DNA of 13,225 nucleotides from Chloroflexota bacterium (GTDB taxonomy: Bacteria; Chloroflexota; Dehalococcoidia; UBA2979), in the NCBI GenBank assembly GCA_947446155.1, contig CANFFZ010000051.1:1-13225 (forward strand), in the 5' to 3' direction. The notes below the pieces were generated by a model. It was not told the DNA's origin. It saw only the letters and a program-made list of their open reading frames with translations, and searched no databases. Shown here in pieces: positions 1 through 5,851 of the stretch. Each line of letters starts with the position of its first letter. Within the stretch, counting starts at the first letter, position 1. The translations under genes were made by a program, and so were the position numbers.

Positions 1-144
1 ATCCGTTGCCAGCGCAGCGCGCCGTTCCGACGGAACTGATCTCAGGCGGGGCAAGGGTACTCGGTCGGCTCGGGTGTGTGGGTAACACATGAGGGGTTTT
101 GAACGCCGCAGGACGCCACTTCACCGGGGCGCAAATTTGCCCGA
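1..144. other. Non-coding or gene-edge sequence at the left end
   Basis: I see no convincing gene here. It lies downstream of the minus-strand gene that ends at 145. There is a small inverted repeat at 24-36 (GTTCC/GGAAC with a 3-base loop) and a short palindrome, GCAAATTTGC, near 131-140. Neither is followed by a U-run in the direction of the neighbouring gene, so neither is a convincing terminator. Confidence 0.4.
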
Positions 145-888
145 CTACAGGTCGTCGTCGTTCTCGTGGTCGTGATCGAGCCCCGCAGCGGCGGTGGAGT
201 GCAGTCCGAGCGATGCCGCGGAACCCTCCGCGCGCCACTTTCGAGGCGCCGGTACCGCATTCGCGGCCTCGACGGCGGCGGCGAGCGCTGCCGCGTCGCC
301 GCGCACCAGCACGGCCGCAGCGCCTGCGTCGCGCCACGCTTCGAGGGCCCTGGCCGTGGGAATTTGCTCGGACGCGACCAGCAGTGGCGCGCCGGTGTAG
401 CCAATGATGCGACGCAGGGCGATCAGGTCGCGCACGGTCTGCGCCGTCGAGTCGCCGGTGACCAACACCGCGTCGAGATCGATGACCGCGATCGAGCGAA
501 GGCGCTGCTCATCCTGATCGGCTCCGAGTACGAGCACACGCCCGATCTCGTCGATCGCCATGCTGGAGGCGTGCGCGCGGCCGTCGTCGAAGACGAAGAA
601 GTCGGCGCCGGCATCGCGTGCGGCCTGTACCGCGTCGCGGTCGGCGTCCAGGAGCCAGGCACCCGTTGGCTTGCCGGTTGCCGAGGCGATCGCGCCGACC
701 TCGCTTGCTGCCCCCGTGAAGACGATCGCGTCCACGCCGGCCTCCGCGGCCGCCTTCGCCCCGGCGACATCGGCGGCCTCTGCAAGCAAGAGGATGTGCC
801 GGCCCCGCGTGTGCTTCGCCAGGACCGCAAAGCCGAAGCCCGCGGTGGTCTTGCCCGTGTCACGGATGAGTTGGCGGAACTTGCTCAT
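145..888 (-). CDS. TIM-barrel-like protein of unknown function
   Basis: The 247-residue product is not one I can name. It shows a regular alternation of short hydrophobic strands and Ala-rich helices, for example the strands around VDAIVFTG, ADFFVFDD, GRVLVLG, LDAVLVTGD, GAPLLVAS and AAAVLVRGD. This suggests a (beta/alpha)8 barrel or a related Rossmann-like repeat fold, as in many small metabolic enzymes, but no catalytic signature is visible. There is no signal peptide or membrane segment, so it is probably cytosolic. The tail after about residue 215 is low in structure and ends in an acidic stretch (HDHENDDDL). I chose the ATG at 888 because GGAG lies 9 bases upstream; an in-frame TTG three codons earlier leaves no room for a ribosome binding site. 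The gene sits about 70 bases downstream of the tRNA-Thr on the same strand and may be co-transcribed with it. Confidence 0.75.
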   Translation of the reverse strand: MSKFRQLIRDTGKTTAGFGFAVLAKHTRGRHILLLAEAADVAGAKAAAEAGVDAIVFTGAASEVGAIASATGKPTGAWLLDADRDAVQAARDAGADFFVFDDGRAHASSMAIDEIGRVLVLGADQDEQRLRSIAVIDLDAVLVTGDSTAQTVRDLIALRRIIGYTGAPLLVASEQIPTARALEAWRDAGAAAVLVRGDAAALAAAVEAANAVPAPRKWRAEGSAASLGLHSTAAAGLDHDHENDDDL

Positions 889-957
889 GCAGGACAACTC
901 CGAGCGCGCGTGAAGGTGAGGTGGGCAATCGCGGCACGCGAAGGTTCAGGTGGGCGG

Positions 958-1032
958 TGGAGCCGCCGGTGGGACTCGAACCCACGACCTGCTGTTTACG
1001 AAACAGCTGCTCTGCCTCTGAGCTACAGCGGC
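958..1032 (-). tRNA. tRNA-Thr (anticodon CGU), CCA encoded
   Basis: On the minus strand the cloverleaf folds completely. The acceptor stem GCCGCTG pairs with CGGCGGC with one U-G wobble. The D-arm contains GCTC...GAGC. The anticodon stem GCTGT/ACAGC carries the loop TTCGTAA, giving anticodon CGT, which reads the Thr codon ACG. The T-arm is GTGGG-TTCGAGT-CCCAC. The discriminator base is U at 961 and a genomic CCA follows at 960-958. Only Thr fits the anticodon. The gene has its own upstream promoter (1046-1074), and a gene of unknown function follows on the same strand. Confidence 0.95.
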
Positions 1033-1045
1033 GTGCCGTCCGGCC

Positions 1046-1074
1046 AGTATATGCAGCCCCTCCGTGGGGGCCAA
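1046..1074 (-). promoter_or_regulatory. Sigma70-type promoter of the tRNA-Thr gene
   Basis: Reading the minus strand, TTGGCC (1074-1069) is separated by exactly 17 bases from TATACT (1051-1046). The -10 hexamer matches the consensus at 5 of 6 positions and the -35 at 4 of 6. The tRNA 5' end begins 13 bases after the -10 box, so the start site would lie a few bases upstream of the mature tRNA. This is a strong placement by sequence alone. Confidence 0.7.
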
Positions 1075-1116
1075 TGCGAGCCCGGCGGTACGCTCGCGGG
1101 GCCCTGAGGAGAACCG

Positions 1117-1536
1117 ATGGCCGACGCCGCACCGCGCCTGATCCCCGAACTGCTCGTGGCAGACATCGCAGCAAGCCTGCGCTTCTACCTCGATGTCCTC
1201 GGGTTCACGATCCTCTACGAGCGCCCAGAGGCGTGCTTCGCGCACCTCGACCGTGAGGGCGCGCGGATCATGCTCGAGCAGCCGGTCGGCCGGACGTTCC
1301 TCGCGGGCCCGCTGCAACATCCGTACGGCCTCGGGATGAACCTGCAGATCCAGATGGCGGATGTCGAGGCGCTTTACGCGACCGTGCAGATCGCGAACGC
1401 CCTCGTGATCCTGCCGATCAAGGAGTCCTGATATCGACGTGACGCGACGCTGTTGGGGAACCGCCAGTTCGTCGTGCAGGATCCGGATGGATACCTGCTG
1501 CGCTTCTTTGAAGACCTCGGCACCCGTCCGGCCTAA
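1117..1536 (+). pseudogene. Glyoxalase/bleomycin-resistance (VOC) family protein with in-frame TGA
   Basis: The frame from ATG 1117 to TAA 1534-1536 is 140 codons long and reads through a single in-frame TGA at 1429-1431 (codon 105). Upstream of it is a typical VOC-fold half (ELLVADIAASLRFYLDVLGF). Downstream, in the same frame, is the family's C-terminal signature (RQFVVQDPDGYLLRFFEDLG). In this family the residue before YR is usually Trp, so the simplest reading is a TGG-to-TGA nonsense change. The truncated 104-residue product would lack the last strands that complete the fold. A good ribosome binding site, GAGGAG, lies just before the start. VOC proteins act on or bind small molecules (glyoxalase, dioxygenase and antibiotic-binding roles), and the substrate cannot be told here. 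The gene converges on vapC with a 3-base gap. A sequencing error is the main alternative. Confidence 0.8.
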
Positions 1537-1539
1537 GGC

Positions 1540-1935
1540 CTACAGCGGCGGCGTGACGAACTCACATCGAGGCCCCACCGCCTGCGCCAGCCTGCGATCG
1601 AGGGTGGCAAGTCCCACCCCCAACTCCTCAGCGAGCGCGACATACCAGGCGTCGTAAGGGGTGACGTTCTCGCGCAGTTCCCACACGCGTCGTGCCAGTG
1701 GCTCGTACGGGAACAGTTCGACGATGAGGGTGAGCAGGTCGTCATGCGCGCGCGCGACGGTCTCCTGAGGGAGGCGGCCCATCATCGCGGTCCTGCGCAA
1801 TGAATGCACGACCTCGGCAGGCATGAGATGTGGGGCACGCAACTCATGCTGATCGATGACGCTTCGTGCCCAGGCGCCGTCCTCGAGATCCGTAAGTGCC
1901 GAAACGACCACTGAGGCATCGATGACGAGAGTCAC
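1540..1935 (-). CDS. vapC: PIN-domain toxin, VapC-like ribonuclease
   Basis: The 131-residue product is a single PIN domain of normal length for VapC toxins. The four acidic residues expected to bind Mg2+ are visible: D6 in VIDAS, E41 in MPAEVV, D95 in PYDAWYVALA and D113 in LATLDRRL. VapC proteins cut RNA, often tRNA or rRNA loops, when their antitoxin is lost; the target here is unknown. Translation starts at GTG (1935-1933), which overlaps the vapB stop codon in a GTGA tetranucleotide, so toxin synthesis should be coupled to antitoxin translation. All catalytic residues are kept and the frame is intact, so the toxin is probably active. Confidence 0.9.
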   Translation of the reverse strand: MTLVIDASVVVSALTDLEDGAWARSVIDQHELRAPHLMPAEVVHSLRRTAMMGRLPQETVARAHDDLLTLIVELFPYEPLARRVWELRENVTPYDAWYVALAEELGVGLATLDRRLAQAVGPRCEFVTPPL

Positions 1936-2165
1936 CGACGACCGGAGTCTCGCAGCGCAAGGATCGTTTCAGCATCGAGATGCGTACCTTCGCGCTTCAC
2001 GCGCTCTTCGACCTGCTTCACCCACGTGGCCCTGTCCGGCTTACTAGCCATGTTGATCAGTTCGCCGCGCAGGTATTCCTGGAGCGAACGGCCACTGCCC
2101 GCCGCCCGCGCAGCGAGTTCGTTGCGGGTCTCTTCGGGGACGTTGCGGATGGTGATCGACGGCAT
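1932..2165 (-). CDS. vapB: Ribbon-helix-helix antitoxin, VapB/FitA-like
   Basis: This 77-residue protein begins MPSITIRNVPEETRNELAAR, the N-terminal strand and helix of the FitA/VapB ribbon-helix-helix DNA-binding fold, with RSLQEYLRGEL forming the second helix. The C-terminal half (from about residue 40) is charged and would wrap around and inhibit the PIN toxin encoded next. The start codon lies inside an inverted repeat, and three ATG triplets occur at 4-base steps there; only the last is in this frame. No Shine-Dalgarno sequence precedes it, and the predicted -10 box ends 6 bases upstream, which suggests a leaderless message. The complex of VapB and VapC probably represses this promoter. 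Confidence 0.88.
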   Translation of the reverse strand: MPSITIRNVPEETRNELAARAAGSGRSLQEYLRGELINMASKPDRATWVKQVEERVKREGTHLDAETILALRDSGRR

Positions 2166-2200
2166 GCATGCATTTTGCTGCTAATGCATGCACTTTGCAA
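2165..2200 (-). promoter_or_regulatory. vapBC promoter overlapped by an inverted-repeat operator
   Basis: On the minus strand TTGCAA (2200-2195) and CAAAAT (2177-2172) are 17 bases apart, a plausible -35/-10 pair (4 of 6 matches each). A perfect 9-base inverted repeat, TGCATGCAT (2165-2173) and ATGCATGCA (2184-2192), covers the -10 box, most of the spacer and the start codon. This is the expected arrangement for autorepression by a ribbon-helix-helix antitoxin. The inverted repeat is certain from the sequence; the operator role is inferred. Confidence 0.65.
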
Positions 2201-2222
2201 GCACTCGATGCGCACGAAACAG

Positions 2223-2254
2223 CGAGGCCCCCGCAGATTCCCGCGGAGGCCTCG
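2223..2254 (-). terminator. Hairpin between the small membrane protein gene and vapBC
   Basis: CGAGGCC (2223-2229) pairs with GGCCTCG (2248-2254). After one C/A mismatch, CCGC (2231-2234) pairs with GCGG (2243-2246) around an 8-base loop. It lies about 30 bases beyond the stop codon of the minus-strand gene at 2283-2555. In that direction only a weak TGTTTC follows, so it is a poor intrinsic terminator by the usual rule but well placed to insulate vapBC. Confidence 0.4.
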
Positions 2255-2282
2255 GATGCTGTTTGGAGCCCGCTAGCGAAAT

Positions 2283-2555
2283 CTAGTGGTGCGGGGCGTC
2301 AGGCTTCTGGAATTCCCAGTCGAGGTGACGCTCGCGGCGGTAGAGGTAGCCGAGGGTGGCGACCACGAAGATCGCGAGCAGCCCAGCGACCGTGACGAAG
2401 CCGATCATGACGCCATCACCCGGGAGTCCCAAGCCTCGGTTCGCGGCTTCGGCGTACTGGGGCACCTCGTCAGCGGCCACCAGCATCGGAAGGGCGGCGG
2501 CAAGGCCACCGGTCGCCAGGGCTGAGGCCCGTACCGTCATCTTCGAGATCTGCAT
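2283..2555 (-). CDS. Small membrane protein of unknown function
   Basis: This 90-residue protein has an N-terminal hydrophobic stretch (about residues 8-27) ending in ADE, which looks like a signal peptide or anchor. A second clear membrane segment follows at about residues 49-71 (GVMIGFVTVAGLLAIFVVAT), then a positively charged and aromatic tail, YLYRRERHLDWEFQ. The positive residues after the second segment predict a cytoplasmic C-terminus. I do not recognise the family; short proteins of this shape occur as subunits of respiratory complexes, but nothing here proves that. I chose the start MQISK at 2555 because GGAG lies about 8 bases upstream; an ATG seven codons earlier lacks a site. The gene is divergent from rpmH. 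Confidence 0.65.
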   Translation of the reverse strand: MQISKMTVRASALATGGLAAALPMLVAADEVPQYAEAANRGLGLPGDGVMIGFVTVAGLLAIFVVATLGYLYRRERHLDWEFQKPDAPHH

Positions 2556-2647
2556 CGGGGTGCTCCGTCCACGCATCGCGATCGCTGGTAAGTCTAGCGC
2601 GAGGCGGGGCGAGGATCACGCGGAACGCGCCTCGATTCTGCCTCGGA

Positions 2648-2677
2648 TTGCCCCAGCCGGTGCGGCGTCCTTATACT
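2648..2677 (+). promoter_or_regulatory. Probable promoter of the rpmH-rnpA-yidD cluster
   Basis: TTGCCC (2648-2653) and TATACT (2672-2677) are 18 bases apart. The -10 hexamer matches the sigma70 consensus at 5 of 6 positions. Transcription would begin near 2684, giving a leader of about 45 bases before the rpmH GTG. No other equally good pair is visible in the 2577-2728 gap. Confidence 0.6.
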
Positions 2678-2728
2678 TCATGAGCCCAACTTGACGAGGG
2701 CAACTGGACGACGATCTGGAGCAACGCT

Positions 2729-2863
2729 GTGAAGCGTACCTGGCAGCCGAAACGCCTTTCCCGTCAGCGGAAGCTCGGATTCCGAGCCCGCATGCAGACG
2801 TCAAACGGACGAGACGTGATCGCTCGCCGGCGCGCCCACGGCCGCAAGCGGTTGTCGGTCTGA
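2729..2863 (+). CDS. rpmH: 50S ribosomal protein L34
   Basis: The 44-residue, strongly basic product reads [15 protein letters not shown]..., continues through a GFRARM motif, and ends [12 protein letters not shown]. This is the full-length L34 signature. L34 is a late-assembling protein of the large ribosomal subunit. The start is GTG, preceded by GGAG 8 to 9 bases upstream; no ATG lies in frame nearby. In most bacteria this gene lies next to dnaA and the replication origin; dnaA is not upstream here, where the vapBC region sits instead. rnpA follows after 43 bases, as usual. Confidence 0.97.
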   Translation: MKRTWQPKRLSRQRKLGFRARMQTSNGRDVIARRRAHGRKRLSV

Positions 2864-2906
2864 TTCCCACCACCGAGGCCCGGACTGACGTCCGTGCCTG
2901 CTAGCG

Positions 2907-3347
2907 ATGCCCCTGCGGCGGACACAGACCAACCTGATGCGGGACCTTGGCGACTCATCCGGCCACGCTGGCCGTACGCCACAGGCGACGCCGCCGGACA
3001 GACTGCGCCGCCGTTCGGAGTTCGCCCTCGTCATGCGTGAGGGTCGACGGGCACGCCATCCGCTGCTCCACCTGGTGGTGCGCCGTTCGGGCGTGCCTGG
3101 GACACGGATCGGATTCTCGGTCGGAAAACGGCTCGGCGGCGCTGTGGTGCGCAATCAGGTGAAGCGGCGGCTGCGCATGATCGTCCGTGAGTTCTCCTGG
3201 CGCGACGGCCTCGACATCGTCGTCCTCGCCCAAGCACCTGCTGCCATCGCGAGTTTCGAGGCGCTGACGGGCGCCTTGGCGCGTGCCGGGGAGCAGGCGC
3301 GAGCCCTCGAACCCTCAACCGCTACCGACGGGGCAGGTCGAGCTTGA
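2907..3347 (+). CDS. rnpA: Ribonuclease P protein component
   Basis: This protein binds the catalytic RNase P RNA and helps it mature the 5' ends of tRNAs. The family core runs from about residue 32 (RLRRRSEFALVMREGRRAR) through the IGFSVGKRLGGAVVRN region to the diagnostic RNQVKRRLR motif at 82-90 and the GLDIVVLAQ strand. At 146 residues it is somewhat longer than the usual 110-130, because of an N-terminal extension of about 30 residues and a loose C-terminal tail. Neither ATG 2907 nor the in-frame ATG at 2937 has a convincing Shine-Dalgarno sequence, so the start is uncertain; I keep the longer form. The stop overlaps the yidD start (TGATG). Confidence 0.93.
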   Translation: MPLRRTQTNLMRDLGDSSGHAGRTPQATPPDRLRRRSEFALVMREGRRARHPLLHLVVRRSGVPGTRIGFSVGKRLGGAVVRNQVKRRLRMIVREFSWRDGLDIVVLAQAPAAIASFEALTGALARAGEQARALEPSTATDGAGRA

Positions 3348-3625
3348 TGACCGCCGTCACCTCCCACACCGACTCGGGGAATCTGAACACCGGCCAGCGC
3401 CTCGCGCTGTGGCTCATCCGAGGCTACCAGCGCCTCATTTCGCCGAGCCTCGGCGCCCGCTGCCGCTTCGCACCGTCCTGCTCGCATTACGCGGCGGAGG
3501 CGATCGAAGTCCACGGGGTCATCCGAGGGGTACTGTTGGGTGCTCGCCGCCTCGCGCGCTGCCGCCCCGGTGGGGGCTCCGGATTCGACGCCGTGCTGCC
3601 TCGAATCTCTGGGCGGGCCTCGTGA
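3347..3625 (+). CDS. yidD: Membrane protein insertion efficiency factor YidD
   Basis: The 92-residue protein carries the YidD hallmark: LIRGYQRLISPSLGARCRF, followed by APSCSHYAAEAIEVHG and the RCRPGGGSGFD segment, with the conserved cysteines present. YidD is a small amphipathic protein on the inner face of the membrane that aids YidC-dependent insertion. I chose ATG 3347, which overlaps the rnpA stop by one base (TGATG), implying translational coupling; a TTG one codon earlier is the alternative. Homologues are usually 70-90 residues, so this is about full size. Its partner yidC lies about 1.26 kb downstream, separated by a lipoprotein gene. Confidence 0.95.
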   Translation: MTAVTSHTDSGNLNTGQRLALWLIRGYQRLISPSLGARCRFAPSCSHYAAEAIEVHGVIRGVLLGARRLARCRPGGGSGFDAVLPRISGRAS

Positions 3626-3664
3626 GCGGGCTGCGCGCGCGGATCTCGGACACGACCCGCTCGA

Positions 3665-3680
3665 TGTTTCACGTGAAACA
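3665..3680. promoter_or_regulatory. parS centromere site
   Basis: TGTTTCACGTGAAACA is a perfect 16-base palindrome and matches the conserved bacterial parS sequence bound by ParB. The ParA and ParB genes lie 4.3 kb and 5.1 kb downstream, so the site has its cognate protein in the same window. ParB loads here as a CTP-dependent clamp and spreads along the DNA to direct origin segregation. The site is in the gap between yidD and the lipoprotein gene. I see no second full match in the window. Confidence 0.93.
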
Positions 3681-3700
3681 TATCCACAAGTTCATCCACA
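3680..3700 (+). promoter_or_regulatory. Two DnaA-box-like 9-mers next to parS
   Basis: ATATCCACA (3680-3688) and TCATCCACA (3692-3700) each differ from the DnaA box consensus TTATCCACA by one base. They have the same orientation and a 12-base start-to-start spacing. The first shares its first base with the end of parS. Two boxes without an AT-rich unwinding region are too few to call an origin, but the position in an origin-proximal gene set makes DnaA binding plausible. Confidence 0.55.
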
Positions 3701-3741
3701 ACCGGGGTCAAACAGCCACTCCTTGTGGGCAGAATGACGAG

Positions 3742-4878
3742 TTGGGGGCCTCACCAGTCTCCCGACGACCTCGACTCTCCCGCCTGGTGGCCCTCGCCGC
3801 GCTCGCGTCACTCATCCTCGCGGGGTGTGGCGGCGTCGCGGAGGCGGCCGGATGGTCCGGCCCAGTCAAACTGGCCGACGGCAGCATCCTCGTCCAGGTG
3901 AAGCCGGGCGAGGTTCGCGCCGTTGATCCGGCCTCGGGCGATGAGCGCTGGCACTTCCCTAACTCCGTGAAGGACAAAAAGTCCTCGAAGCGCGTCTCGA
4001 AGCCCGTGAAGGGCACCTTCTACGCCGCCCCCGTGCTCGACAAGGACCGCATCTACCTCGTCTCCTACGAGGGCCATGTCGCGCGTGTCGACCGCGGCGA
4101 AGGCGGCGCGATCGGCAACCCGTGGACGGCCGAACTCGGCGCGAACGTAGTCGCCACACCGATCTTGAGCGGCGGACGCCTCTACGTCGCCACCGAGGGC
4201 GGCGAGATCGTCGTGGTGGGCACCGAGGATGGCGCCATCGTTTCGCGCTACCGGGCGGGCTCCGGACGTATCTGGGGCGGCGCCGTGGTATCTGGCGAGA
4301 ACCTCATCACTCCGAATCTGGACGAGCGCGCCATCTATGCAATCCGGCTCTCCGATGGCCAGCAGGCCTGGCGCACCGACGATGCTGCATCAGTCTCCGA
4401 TGTGACCTCGGCGGGCCCGAATCTGCTCATCGGTGGCATCGACGCCTCGCTTCGAGCGATCGACGCCGCTGGCGGCGGGGTCCGCTGGCGCTTCGAGACC
4501 GATGGCTGGGTCGCTGGTGCGCCGCTGGTGGCCGGCGACACGATCTACGTCGGGAGCATGGGCGGCAGCGTCTACGCGCTGACCCTCGATGGACAGCAGC
4601 GCCAGAAGTACACCCTCGACGTGGAGAAGGCCGAGTTCCGCGCGACACCGGTGATTGCCGGCGGGCACCTGATCGCGGTCTCCCGGAGGGGTGTGATCGT
4701 TGGCCTCAACCCCTCCACGCTGGAACAGCAGTGGCGTCAGGAGATCCCCGACGTGCGGATCGACGCGACGCCGCTGGTCGTGGACGGTCAGGTCTTCCTG
4801 ATCACGACGAAGCACGCCTTGATCCGCGTGGACGCCGCAACCGGCGCCCACCGGTTGATCAGCGCACCGAGCAAGTAG
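3742..4878 (+). CDS. BamB-like PQQ-repeat beta-propeller lipoprotein
   Basis: A basic N-region (SRRPRLSR) and a hydrophobic stretch end in the lipobox LAGC, so the mature protein should be lipid-anchored at Cys29 (counting from the chosen start) outside the cytoplasm. The remaining 350 residues are a series of PQQ-type propeller blades, each with a strand such as VRAVDPASGDERWHF, IYAIRLSDGQQAWRT, IYVGSMGGSVYALTLDG or IVGLNPSTLEQQWRQ. The fold resembles BamB, which scaffolds outer-membrane protein assembly, but PQQ-repeat folds also occur in quinoprotein enzymes; no cofactor site is recognisable. The start is uncertain. The open frame extends far upstream; TTG 3742 gives a normal 29-residue signal, while ATG 3664 lies inside parS and would give an implausibly long leader. 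It ends 7 bases before yidC, suggesting co-translation with the insertase. Confidence 0.85.
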   Translation: MGASPVSRRPRLSRLVALAALASLILAGCGGVAEAAGWSGPVKLADGSILVQVKPGEVRAVDPASGDERWHFPNSVKDKKSSKRVSKPVKGTFYAAPVLDKDRIYLVSYEGHVARVDRGEGGAIGNPWTAELGANVVATPILSGGRLYVATEGGEIVVVGTEDGAIVSRYRAGSGRIWGGAVVSGENLITPNLDERAIYAIRLSDGQQAWRTDDAASVSDVTSAGPNLLIGGIDASLRAIDAAGGGVRWRFETDGWVAGAPLVAGDTIYVGSMGGSVYALTLDGQQRQKYTLDVEKAEFRATPVIAGGHLIAVSRRGVIVGLNPSTLEQQWRQEIPDVRIDATPLVVDGQVFLITTKHALIRVDAATGAHRLISAPSK

Positions 4879-4885
4879 GACACAG

Positions 4886-5851
4886 ATGCCGATCGGCTAC
4901 GTCTGGCAGACCTTCCTCGAAACGCCGCTCATCAACGTGATGGTGGCGCTGACGGGGATCTGCTTCTCCTCGTATGGCCTCGCGATCCTCGTGTTCACGG
5001 TGATCTCTCGAGTGCTGCTCTTCCCGTTCACGCTGAAGATGCTGAACTCGATGAAGGCACTTCAAACAATCCAGCCGCAGATGCAGGAATTGCAGAAGAA
5101 GTACAGCGACCCGAAACGCCGCCAGGAAGAGACCATGCGTCTCTACAAGGAGTCCGGCGTGAACCCGCTGGGCTGCTTGAGCGGCCAAGTCATCCAGATG
5201 CCGCTGTTCATCGCGCTGTACCAGGTGATCCGCGTCACCCTGGGTGGGTCGCCGGAGAGCATCCTCGACCTGTCGGGGCGTCTGTACGACGTGCCCTTCA
5301 TCCAGAACCAGATCCCGCTGTCGCGCATCTTCATCGGCATGGACCTCGGCGCGAACGGCGGGATCCCGCTGCTGGTGCTGGTGTTCATCGCGATGTGGCT
5401 GCAGCAGCGCATCTCGTCGGGGCGCACGGCGACCACGACCGTGCAGAGCGACCAGCAGCGTCAGACCGCCCAGATGATGCAGTGGATGATGCCCGCTGTA
5501 TTCTCCTGGTTCGTCCTGTTTTCACCGGCCGGTGTGGGCATCTACTGGTTCGCCAGTACCGTCATCGGCATTGCTTTGCAGTGGGCCTTCGTGGGCCCGG
5601 GTGACTTCACATGGGGATCGCTGGTGCCGAACTTCGCGCGTGCGCGCCTCGGCATGACGCCACTCCCAGTCACTCCCACACGAGTCCGTCCTAGCCGACC
5701 CGCCGCAGATCGCGGCACGTCCGAAACGGGGAACAACGATGCGAGTAGCGGAAACAAGCGGCCGAACGGTCGACGAAGCGGTGGGGAAGGCGCTGGCCCA
5801 ACTCGGCCTGCGCCGGGATCAAGTCGAAATCGACGTCGTCACCGAGGGTAA
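4886..5851 (+). CDS. yidC: YidC/Oxa1-family membrane protein insertase
   Basis: YidC inserts and folds membrane proteins, alone or with the Sec translocon. The 321-residue product has the core Oxa1 fold without the large periplasmic domain of proteobacterial YidC. The first membrane segment (about residues 22-48) contains the groove arginine at R42 (TVISRVLLFPF). A charged cytoplasmic hairpin follows (MKALQTIQPQMQELQKKY). The signature GVNPLGCLSGQVIQMPLFIA is at 91-110, and the last segments include the AGVGIYWF motif at 215-222. From about residue 265 the chain is a disordered, Arg-rich tail ending NRRRHRG, which may contact ribosomes. The last 37 codons overlap the jag gene in another frame, an unusually long overlap. 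Confidence 0.95.
   Translation: MPIGYVWQTFLETPLINVMVALTGICFSSYGLAILVFTVISRVLLFPFTLKMLNSMKALQTIQPQMQELQKKYSDPKRRQEETMRLYKESGVNPLGCLSGQVIQMPLFIALYQVIRVTLGGSPESILDLSGRLYDVPFIQNQIPLSRIFIGMDLGANGGIPLLVLVFIAMWLQQRISSGRTATTTVQSDQQRQTAQMMQWMMPAVFSWFVLFSPAGVGIYWFASTVIGIALQWAFVGPGDFTWGSLVPNFARARLGMTPLPVTPTRVRPSRPAADRGTSETGNNDASSGNKRPNGRRSGGEGAGPTRPAPGSSRNRRRHRG

Noticed and set aside
24..36. GTTCC-GAC-GGAAC hairpin as a terminator
   Set aside because: The stem is only 5 bp with a 3-base loop and no U-run, within the range expected by chance.
166..1107. Long plus-strand open frame of 313 codons ending opposite the tRNA
   Set aside because: It is antisense to the TIM-barrel-like gene and then to the tRNA-Thr. 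The SNPRPAVYETAALPLSYSG peptide is a well-known artefact of reading the complement of a tRNA gene.
1429..1431. Selenocysteine codon in the VOC-family gene
   Set aside because: The position is a Trp in the family and not a catalytic Cys. No convincing stem-loop follows directly, and nothing else in the window suggests selenocysteine use.
3650..3735. Complete replication origin (oriC)
   Set aside because: Only two good DnaA boxes are present, a third candidate (TTGTGGGCA at 3723) has three mismatches, and there is no AT-rich unwinding region. I keep only the boxes.
3283..3741. Upstream extension of the lipoprotein frame
   Set aside because: It overlaps the ends of rnpA, all of yidD and parS in another frame, and would put 153 residues before the signal peptide. 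High GC content keeps such frames open by chance.
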